Of a DNA stretch of 64,000 nt, positions 47,870 through 56,965 are shown piece after piece; positions within the stretch are counted from its first letter, which is position 1, and each line of letters starts with the position of its first letter. The notes under the pieces were generated by a model that did no database searches, was not told where the DNA came from, and saw nothing but the letters and a program-made list of their open reading frames with translations. The position numbers were made by a program, and so were the translations under genes. Source of the stretch: Abscondita cerata (taxonomy: Eukaryota; Arthropoda; Insecta; Coleoptera; Lampyridae); the NCBI GenBank assembly GCA_030710515.1, contig JALBCR010002481.1, positions 38,501 through 102,500 of the forward strand. Direction: 5' to 3'.

Positions 47870-48540
47870 GTAAGTATTGTTGATTTTTGACTGACCAAAT
47901 CATGTAAAAAAATTTACCTAAATAATTTTGTAAATCATAGCAATCCTCAATAGTGTTAATAATCTTAAATAATTTAAGGTTGTCCACAAACATTAATGTT
48001 TGAGAGTTCATAAAAATTTCTCTATATCATTAATAAATAAATTAAATAATATAAGACCACAATGAAATCCCTGTGGCACACCTGATAAAACCTCTATACG
48101 CCTAAACTTATATTTATTAATCCTAACAATTTGAAATCTGCCCGATACAAATAAGCCAATCCAATTAACAATACTATTATCAAAGCCTTATTATTTATTT
48201 AAATTAGAAGAATTGAAAAATCTACTCTATCAAAGGCTTTCAAAAAGTCCATGTACACACTGTACACTTGTTTATCATTTTCTGAAGCGTTCGATATGAA
48301 TTTCCTGTATTTCAGTAAATTTGTGATTTTCCAGGCATAAATCCATGTTGGCATTGTAAAATTATAAGTGTTGAATCCATCTCAATTGCTCAGCGATTAA
48401 TTAATCTAAAATCTTCGGAATAACCGACTGTATACATATACCCCTGTAATTCTCAAGTAAGTGACGTTCACCAGATCTAAATATAAGAGACACATAACTC
48501 TTATTCCATTTAGAAGAAAAAATACTTGTTTTAATTGAAA
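47870..48540 (-). pseudogene. LINE (Jockey/CR1-like) reverse transcriptase, N-terminal and palm part
   Basis: On the minus strand: FRSGERHLLENYRGICIQSV (finger region; family: KSGDxxxxxNYRPIS), HGFMPGKS, VYMDFLKAFDRVDFSIL (palm motif with the catalytic Asp; family: DFSKAFDxVDHxxLL), a worn FVDNLKLFKIINTIEDCYDL region (family: YADD, here VDN), and KCLKC near 47875 where LNxxKC is expected. Several stops. The downstream part of the same LINE type is at 42640-43205. Confidence 0.72.
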
Positions 48541-48544
48541 GAGA

Positions 48545-48720
48545 GAACAATAAATAAATTAGTTTACATAATGATAATCCACCAATATTAATTATATCAA
48601 AAAAGTTGTTTAAAATTATTGTCTACAACTTTTGTTTGAACTGTTCTTTCTAAAACGCAATTTTTACTTTATTTTTCATTTTCAACTCGTACCTAGTTTT
48701 GACGCTGTTATTTTGTATCG
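48545..48720 (+). repeat. 567-bp family repeat, partial copy E
   Basis: It shares ATTATTGTCTACAACTTTTG and AACGCAATTTTTACTTT-like words with copies A and D. Confidence 0.55.
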
Positions 48721-50913
48721 CCGTACACTTTTGATACTCCTTTACACGTTTTTTAGTATCAAAACGATCTGGAGTTCTGCGCAAAACTTTATAATTTAAT
48801 TACTTATTTAACTTATACATATAACATGAAAAATTAGTTATCTTAAACATGGTAATCTTTCTGTCATTATGTTATTTCTGTTTAATTAAAACCATAGATT
48901 TTATAATAATATAATAAATATGAAACTATTTTCTTAGTAAATCCAATTATATTTGAAATGATTTCTAACTGTTTGTTATCAAGCCATCAACTGCATTTGT
49001 CACAATAACTAAAATTATTCAAGGTAGTAGAAAATATTCGCGATTACGGCCATTATTCAGTCAAACTCTTTGTACCACTCGTCCTTTGACTGAAACTGAT
49101 TTCTATTGAACAGTTGCTGTCATAATCTCTCATGTACTATTATTTACCAATAAAATCTTTGATGTAACGAAATATTAAATTCTCAATTGAATTTGAAAGT
49201 ACTCGTTTTAATTGCATTTTTATTAAATTCAGTTATTTGTGTGCAAACAATGAATATAACTGCGTTGCAATTTAAACACCATTATTCTTTTTAATTCTCA
49301 TCTTTAATATTAACAGGTCACGATTTACTCAAATGAAAGTTGTGGGAAAGTAAAATTAAATTAAAGATAGATAAATTTGGAGTAATAGTTTGGCAGTTTT
49401 TTACTATTATAGAAAGTAAGATTATTGGATTTTTTGTATTGATAAATTATTTGTATATAGTACAAATTGTAACACGTGTAAATTTAAATGACAGTTGAAA
49501 TATGTGGTTGTGTTACAACATTACAAACTATTAACCGTTAAATTCAGTCAGCAAAATATTGTTAATAAATTGTTAATTTTTAAATTAAATTATTGAATTA
49601 GTATGTCAAAACGATTTACAATATGCAGATTCCGACACAAATTCTTAAATGATTAGATGAATACAAAATAGTATAATAAAAAGCGCTATCAAAATTGCAT
49701 TTCTGCACTCGTTGAACTACATAGTTTTCTACTAATTATTTGAAATGGTTAAATGTCCGAAAAAAACTTGTTTCCTTTCTTTTTCAATTTTGCATTCTTA
49801 GACACTTTTTGTTTAGTATGTTTCTGTTTGTAGGCCTGTAGGTGACACCCCAACGTACTTCACGGTCAAGGCCGATATGACATCCCTGTTTGAACTCAAA
49901 CGTCCTACTTAAGTTTAACGGATAAAATGCCCTACGGTTTACAGTATAGTTTCTTCAACCTGTTCCGCTACATTCTTTATGAAATTGACTGTTTCTGAAT
50001 GAGATTTTTTTTAAGTACGGTGCGTAAAATCTACAAACATGCTATATAAAGGTTTGTAACAATTTATTTGTTTGAATATACTCTAACACGAATTAAACAA
50101 AAAACCCGTAATTGAAATTCTCACAATCTCAAAATAGATGTAAATGTATGCCATTTTAAAATATATTCATGGCAGCATTTTTTTCAGGTTTTGTATATTT
50201 GTAAATAAGTTACTTTAAGATGTGGAATATGAGAATAATCTAATTCTCAGGTGAGTAAAATTGAAGATGTGTGTCGCGATATATTGTAAGAGAAAGTTAA
50301 CAGAAGAAAAATAATATTGTCAAAACTTTGTTGGCCGATCATAAATGCGGTCAGACGTATTTTAACAACAAAGTTATCCTTAGATGTGCGCATTATAAAG
50401 CATAATAATTCACTATTATACAAAAACGGTGGTCTTATGGTTTAACCCTAAAAAGTGGTTTGTTGTCTGAATTTTATTACCCTGTTTATGTGAATTTTAA
50501 GATGGTCGCATTTAAAGGTGTATAACTGAGAATTTTTCTTTATTTTCTTGTAGTAAAATGGGATTGCGCTTACGCCGTAAACTAAAGAATAAAATGATAA
50601 CAAACATGGAAAACAAAAGGAATTGTGAAATAAAAAACCGATAAAATGTACTAGTAACAAGTTTAAGTCAATAAAAGTTTTCGTCTTTAGTTTTAGTTTA
50701 ATGCAATTCACCTTTTTCAGTTAAACGAAATTTATGTTATATTTAAGTTTAGTTTAATTTAAGTGTAAGAAATAATATTAAAATTTTTTTAACTGTTTTG
50801 GGATACAGAAAAAATGAAAACGTAAATATAAAATAATATTGATGTATAATACAATAACTTAATTAAAATGAATTATATAAAATGACTTTAGAATCCATAT
50901 TGATGTATTGGTT
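48721..50913. other. AT-rich DNA with no recognised feature
   Basis: Only short ORFs (for example 50448-50711 on the minus strand, hydrophobic and domain-less). No tandem or inverted repeat was noticed. Confidence 0.4.
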
Positions 50914-51112
50914 ATTTTAATATAAGTATATAAAATAATAACTCTTGCAATTACCAATACTTATATAATTTATTAATATAATGATTATAATTTCGACTCT
51001 ATAAGTTTTAGAGTCATCGTCAGATAATACTATTTAAAGTATGACATTAATATGACATTTAATAATAAATAATCAAATTAACTTAAAATATATTAACTAC
51101 AATTATTGTTGT
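50914..51112 (-). repeat. Penelope-like terminal repeat, left copy
   Basis: This ~200 bp segment is an inverted match of 59972-60172; shared words include AACTCTTGCAATTACCAATA, GACATTAATATGACATTTAA and TTAACTACAATTATTGTTG. It contains the hammerhead-like motif and lies directly downstream of the minus-strand GIY-YIG fragment, as the 3' terminal repeat of a Penelope-like element would. Confidence 0.65.
50976..51030 (-). ncRNA. Hammerhead-ribozyme-like motif, left copy
   Basis: On the minus strand the catalytic core CTGACGA (51023-51017) is followed by one unpaired T, a perfect 7-bp helix II (GACTCTA/TAGAGTC), GAA (50994-50992), then ATTATAATC, in which ATT/AAT form a 3-bp helix III and TC is the expected cleavage dinucleotide (cut predicted after C at 50983). 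Sequences outside pair as helix I (6 of 7 positions, one G-T). The nine bases from A15.1 to C17 have the same length as in the Schistosoma satellite hammerhead. The extra T before helix II is unusual. Activity is untested. Confidence 0.65.
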
Positions 51113-51298
51113 AAAATTTCTGTTAGCAATTAATTTAAATAAAATTATCATTATATTTAAATATCAGATCGTCAAATTTGGTTTAATCATTAAGAATAAT
51201 TTTAGGATTAGTGGTTTTAATGTAAATAATTTCTAAAATATCTAAAATCTGTTTACTATAACTATTAATTTGGAAATGATGTATAAGGTTTGATTTTC
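51113..51298 (-). pseudogene. Penelope-like GIY-YIG endonuclease, C-terminal fragment
   Basis: The minus strand reads TKSNLIHHFQINSYSKQILD, then ILEIIYIKTTNPKIILND, which resembles the end of the endonuclease domain of Penelope-like elements (SNxAxHxxxxxH...LExLEI...ILNxQ). The mariner at 51304 cuts it; a preceding piece (STFA and TENGHV, in two frames) is found on the minus strand at 54116-54175, just beyond the other end of the mariner. Stops and a frameshift make it a relic. Confidence 0.5.
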
Positions 51299-51303
51299 TT
51301 GTA

Positions 51304-54115
51304 CGGGTGGTCAGATAAGAATGCAAAGTGTTGTATCTCAGAAACTATTCGTTGTAGAGACTTTCGGTAAAAAAATATATGACTAAAGTGGCCAAAAAAA
51401 CCGTGGAAATTATTTTCAGATTTCCAAGATGGTCGCCAAGGGGCGCAACCGCCATATTAAACCTTTAAAGTAATTTTTCATTGAAATCCACCTAGTAAAT
51501 GTACTAAAAAAATATATGTTCTTAAAAGCTAAGCTTTATTCGAGTAATTTTTGTTTAACTCTTTTTGACGTATCTATTAAAATAAAGTGGTGGGGAGGCT
51601 TCAATGTTTTTTTAAATAAACAGCTGTAACTCCTAAACGACTAAACGGATTTTAACAAACTTGGTATCGTTAGAGAAAGCATTTATTGTTCCATCAAACC
51701 CATCTTACCTGTGATATGATTAATTCTTAGTAATGCCGCTAGAGCGCGTTTTTGATATAACAGCAAAAAATTGCAAAATTTTCTAAAAATTTAAACGCAA
51801 TAATATGACTTTCTTTCCATAAAAATGTAGTGAAATGACATCTAAATAGGCTAGTGAAAACCGTATCTCGATATTTTATTCCTAGCCTTAAATATCGAAG
51901 AATGAAAATTTAGTAATCATAAAATTTGAAAAAGACGCTATTACACCGGTAATTTTTATTTTTATTTGTCTTTCTTCAAGATTCAAATAATAAAAGTATT
52001 GTTAGTTTAAATTTAAAAAAAAACGTGTAATGACATGAGAAGAAAAAAGGACTGATTCTGAAATAAAACTAATGCCTCTTTAAATGCTCGAACTGTCTTC
52101 CATCACACACAATGCATTGTTGAAACCGTTCATGTGTGGACGTTACAGCAGCTTCAATTTCTGCTCTTGGCAAACTACGAATTGCCTCTTGTATTCGTAT
52201 TTTCAAGTCGTCTCTCGTTGTTGGTGGAATTAGATAAACAATATCTTTTAACCGACCTCATAGATAGAAGACCAAACTAGTGACGTCTGGGGATCGGGGT
52301 GGCCACGGAAATAGACTTCCTCGTCCAATCCACCTCTGGTGATATCTTCAATCTAAATGTTCTCGTACATTTCTTGAAAAATGTGCCGGGCATCCGTCTA
52401 GTTGCAAAAACATATTTTGCCGTAATTGCAAGGGCACATCTTCTAATAAAATAAACAGTTGGTTTACCAGAAAATCATAAAACACGGCACCATTTAGTGG
52501 TCGATCGAAGAAATAGGGACTTATAATAGTTCCGTCCAGGATGGCACACCACACATTAAGACTCCAATAGCCTTGATGTTGGACTTCGCGCAACCAGTGA
52601 GGATTGTTGTCGACCAATAATGCATATTATGTAAATTAACGTTTCCATCACTTCTAAAGGTGGCCTCATCCGTCCAAAGAATTTCGAAGAAATATTCTCT
52701 ATTTTCCCTAATCATGCCCAACATCCAATAACAATAATCTAGTCGTCGGTCAAAGTCTTCGTCATTTAAGGCTTGATGTAAGACCATATGATATAGGTGC
52801 GTTCTAAAAATTCGAAATAACAAACACTTTGTGAAACATGTAAAGTAGTATTTTTAGTGACATAAAAACTTACCTAAGATCCTTTAAAATGTTTACAATA
52901 GTAGTACGTGATATACCCAACACGAGAGACATTGCTCTCGTACTAACTTGGGGATTCAATTGAACATATGCTAAGACATTAACTATATTGTCTTCCATTG
53001 TTCTAGCCGACTGTCTTTGCAACTTAGGTCGAAAGCTGCCAGTATTACGCAAATTTCGTACTAAACTCGGAAAATTTCTAGCATCGCGTAAACGCCGATT
53101 TGGATAACGAGCTCTGTATACTCTTTGAGCAAGTGCCGCATTTTGAAGACATTCAAAATATACAGTAATCATATCGACAGCTTTATCATTTGTAAAAGGC
53201 AATTTAATAGTTCTAAGGCTTTACTTGTGCGTGCAACAAACACAAATTACACTGTCACTTTAAGCATAATTTTAATATTTGTTGACAAGTTGATTGAATG
53301 CATTTGTTTTTCCTCCATGACCAAATCTTCTTATTCTGCCTACCTTGCACTTGCATATATTATAATATGCATTGATTATTATGTCCTTACACGTTTTTTT
53401 TTAATATTTAAACTAATAATACTTTTATTATTTGAATCTTGAAGAAAGACAAATAAAAAAGAATAATTACCAGTGTAATAGCGTCTTTTTCAAATTTTAT
53501 GATTACTAAATTTTCTTTTTTGATATTTAAGGCTAGGAATAAAATATCGAGATACAGTTTTCACTAGCCTATTTAGGTGTCATTTCACTACATTTTTATG
53601 GGAAGAAAGTCATATTATTGCATTTAAATTTTTAGAGAATTTTGCAATTTTCTGCTGTTATATCAAAAAACGCGCTCTAGCGGCATTACTAAGAATTAAC
53701 CATATCACAGGTAAGATGGGTTTGATGGAACAATAAATGCTTTTTCCAACGAGACCAAGTTTGTTGAAATCCGTTCAGTCGTTTAGGAGTTACAGCTGTT
53801 TATTTAAAAAAACATTGAAGTCTCCCCACCACTTTATTTTAATAGATACGCCAAAAAGAGTTAAACAAAAATTACTTGAATAAAGCTTAGCTTTTAAGAA
53901 CATATATTTTTTTAGTACATTTACTAGGTGGATTTTAATGAAAAATTACTTTAAAGGTTTAATATGGCGGTTGCGCCCCTTGGCGACCATCTTGGAAACC
54001 TGAAAATAATTTCCACGGTTTTTTTGGCCACTTTAGTCATATATTTTTTTACCGCAAGTCTCTACGACGAATAGTTTCCGAGATACAACACTTTACATTC
54101 TTATCTGACTACCCG
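51304..54115 (-). mobile_element. Mariner element with ~700 bp terminal inverted repeats
   Basis: The left end CGGGTGGTCAGATAAGAATG follows TA (51302-51303); the right end at 54115 is the complement CGGGTAGTCAGATAAGAATG. The arms, about 51304-52008 and 53405-54115, match nearly throughout (for example CTAGCGGCATTACTAAGAAT against its complement). Internal space of about 1.4 kb holds the minus-strand transposase. The right flank is GA instead of TA, probably mutated. It inserted into a Penelope-like remnant. Confidence 0.88.
52069..53202 (-). pseudogene. DD41D mariner transposase with 70-bp intron
   Basis: Exon 1 (53202-52874) starts MPFTNDKAVDMITVYFE and holds a DUF4817-like helix-turn-helix (QRVYRARYPNRRLRDARNF) and a second one (VSTRAMSLVLGISRTTIVNI). 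A 70-bp intron (52873-52804, GTAAGT...TTTTTAG) splits an Arg codon. Exon 2 continues THLYHMVLHQALNDEDFDRR, then WTDEATF (first Asp), YWSLNVWCAILDGTIISPYF, LDGCPAHF (second Asp) and PWPPRSPDVTSLVF, where the third catalytic Asp is replaced by Val, 41 residues after the second. Other damage: a one-base loss near 52611, a stop after REHLD and a stop replacing Trp in the FYL-G motif. The ending is EHLKRH. Same family as 22123-23057, which lacks the part around the intron. Confidence 0.85.
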
Positions 54116-54206
54116 GAACATGTCCATTTTCAGTAACATGGCAAAGGTTGATTTACCTGAAAAAGGATTATTAGAGTATCTGTTTCTATTTTAAATATAT
54201 CTAATA

Positions 54207-54470
54207 ATAATAGAATTTTTGAATAACAAAAATATTCCGTTTTTAGATACTTTAGAATTTAACATTTATAGAAAACCTACTACAACTGCTCAAATAATTC
54301 CTTTTGATTCTAACCATCATTTCACTTACAAATTATCAACCGTTATTTTTTTATTTAATTGCCTTTTGAACTTTCTATTATATAATTCTACTTTCAATAA
54401 TAAACTTAAAGATATTTTTTATACAGCAAATGTTAATGAATTCCCTTTACAAATTGACCCGTGCAGTTAG
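54207..54470 (+). pseudogene. Penelope-like reverse transcriptase fragment
   Basis: The + strand reads NNKNIPFLDTLEFNIYRKPT, TTAQIIPFDSNHHFTYKL and later ANVNEFPLQID. The FLD...FxIYRKPTxTDxxIxxxSxH block is the thumb-proximal signature of Penelope-like reverse transcriptases. It is 5'- and 3'-truncated. It lies in the opposite orientation to the GIY-YIG fragment on its left, so two Penelope-like copies, or one rearranged copy, meet near 54180. Confidence 0.65.
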
Positions 54471-55267
54471 CAAAAAGAAAGAAAAAATTTAATAACAGCA
54501 CGCCACTATATATAAGTGGTAGATAATTAGAAAACAAACAACATACTAAAATTTAAACACTTTGTAGTGTGGAAAGGGGTTGGGGAATTTTTTTCGGGGG
54601 AAATGCGGTTTTTGTCGATTTCCGGCGAAGTTTGACTTCATATCGAAAAAAGTTTTATGATAAAGTTATATATCTAAAACTTTTGTAAACACTACTTTTT
54701 ACATAACCTAAAAATTAATTACGGAAAATAAAAAAAACTGAATTTTTTGTTTGTATTTTTTTTTCGCGCGACAAAAATTTTTTTTAACCAAATTTGGCTG
54801 TAATTTTTGCAAAAAAAAATTCATTTTTCAAGGTTATATCGGCGAAAATTTTGAACCAAAAAATCTCCCGTCAACATTTAAGATTTTTTAACGAATGACG
54901 TTGGATTTCTACTTGTTGAAACGTTTACTTTCACATTGTTTAAGAAAAAATTGATTTCACTATAAAACCTGCTCCGAAAATTGAAAAAAGTGAAAAAACT
55001 CGTTTTTGAAAAGTCATTTTTTTAATAACCGCATAAAAATTTCCTAATTTTCATTTCTATTTACATTCAAAATCATGAAAACATATATTTTTAAATATTA
55101 TATAAATAAATATAATCCTTTAAAATTGTAAAATGATGATGTCTTGTAAAACCTTCAAAAAATAGTAAGTATTAATTATAAGGTTTAAATGGTTTCGTAC
55201 AGAAAAGAATGATTACTGCAATATTTTTTAATATAAAAAATTACTATTTATTTTTACATTAATAATA

Positions 55268-55400
55268 GTATATTATACACCAAGGTTGTAAAGTCTGTCA
55301 TTTTTGCCTTAGCACCAGTTTATTTCGCGAAGAGCGGTAGCCCCAAGCGAAATAAGGTGCGTAGGCAATAATGGACTTCACAGCCATGGTGTATATACTA
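55268..55400. mobile_element. Palindromic P-type MITE or element end
   Basis: TATACACCAAGGTTGTAAAG at the left is mirrored on the right (complement TATACACCATGGCTGTGAAG), with arms of about 55 bases meeting at a GC-rich centre (55345). A related end (CACTTCACAGCTAGTAGTGG) lies at 56864-56883. Such ends resemble P-superfamily termini and bracket the P-like transposase remnant. Confidence 0.5.
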
Positions 55401-55479
55401 TTTTTTCCACTACTAGCCAAATTTTAGCCAAAAATAAAAAATAAACATTTTTCTTGTAAAAATCAAGTATCACAGGAAT

Positions 55480-55990
55480 GCAAATAAATCAAAAAGCATT
55501 AAAAGCTACATACGTTGATAAACCAACTGCAACTGATTCACTAAACACTTGTGTGGCATATTTCACCTTCATTTTCTGAAAATTATTCGGAGCAATATGT
55601 AAATTAGTTGATTTAGGAGCCAATCGCAGCGGTTTAGATTTGTCTGACATGTAGAAATTTTTAATGTATTTCCAAGATGTTTTTGTTATTAAAGATTATA
55701 TCGTATTTAATCAAGTTATTTTGCACCGACTTCAATAAATAGGGGACATCGAAGAAATAATAGATTTTCTTATCGTTTACGAGAAGGTATGGTTTTTCCG
55801 GTGATACATCTATTCTTTTAATTAGGTTTCGAAAATTTCACTACTGCCCTAACATTGGCACCACATTGTAGTTGTAGCTTTTCTATGCAGTCTAATACTA
55901 TCGACTTCAATTTGTCACCTTTACATATCGTATTTGTAAAGATGTAGCACAAGGGTTGTTTAAATTTTTTATATATAACTCTAACCATGA
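55480..55990 (-). pseudogene. P-element-like (THAP9-type) transposase remnant
   Basis: The minus strand reads VRVIYKKFKQPLCYIFTNTI, ICKGDKLKSIVLDCIEKL, then after frame changes a YYFFDVPYLLKSVQNNLI-like block, SDKSKPLRLAPKSTNLHIAP and FQKMKVKYATQVFSESVAVG. These correspond in order to the RNase H-like catalytic region and insertion domain of P-element transposases (WKQPxxY; FDxPHLxKxxRNNL; PKLTxxHI; KMKVxxAxQVxS). No THAP zinc finger was found upstream. The gene is broken by several stops. Confidence 0.6.
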
Positions 55991-56965
55991 TCACGTAGCA
56001 GTTTGAGCTGGCAAAAATTTAAAACCTACTTTAAAATTAAATTTTGGAGCTCGTAAAATATAATTTTAGTGAAAATTGTTTGTATTCTCTGTATATCTCC
56101 TGTTCTTAGTGGTTTTTTTTTAAGTCACTTAGGTGTCAATTGTGTTGTTTAGTAATGTTGGGATTGTTAACTTAATTATGCTTTCTTTTTACGTTGCAAT
56201 TTAAGAATGTTCCTCCGTTATTTTCTTTACCTAAGAGTATTTGAGCTGCAAGCTTGAGTAGTTTTGGTATAGCTAGAGATGTTAACGGGCATTTATTGCT
56301 TCGCCAATATACCTTGCATCATTTGAATATTGGGTTTCAGAAATTGACACTTGTAATTCATTTAGGAATGGCAAGTGTTCGCCACATACTCTTTAAGTTT
56401 TTAGAGTCGACATTTTTATGCAACAGATCGGACCTTCCAGATTCTGTTAACCATTCAAAACACCTACAACAAAATGTTTGTAATTTACTTAAAATTCTTC
56501 ATGTAACTTAACTCGCCTGGTTAAATCTCCTTTGGGAAACCTGAAAAAACTGATTCTACCATCATATTTAATAAATAAATAAATTCAGGTTATGTATTTG
56601 CGGTTATGGGATGGGGGCGCGAATTTTAAACTAATGGCATTTTTTTATTCAAATAATTTTATCGTGTTAGGTAATTTTAAGCAGCAAATACGTTAAAGAT
56701 AATCTCCTGGATATACAAAATTATGTTTCACTCGTTTTTGTTAAACAACTATTCTTAGATTCTCAAAAAATTTGAATTTGTCCATTATTAACCTAGGTCA
56801 ACAATAGAAAAAATTATTAACCACTAATAGAGAAATTCAACTTCTCAGTTGGCTAGGAGACGCAATAATTGTCCACTTCACAGCTAGTAGTGGAAAAAAG
56901 TGTATTAAACATTGAAAGCAGCATTAGACTTTGCGTTTTTTTTGGTATGAGTTTGTCGTCGGATT

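Noticed and set aside
56254..56511. 85-codon + strand ORF inside the nuclease element
   Set aside because: It lies antisense within the P-like insertion and has no recognisable domain.
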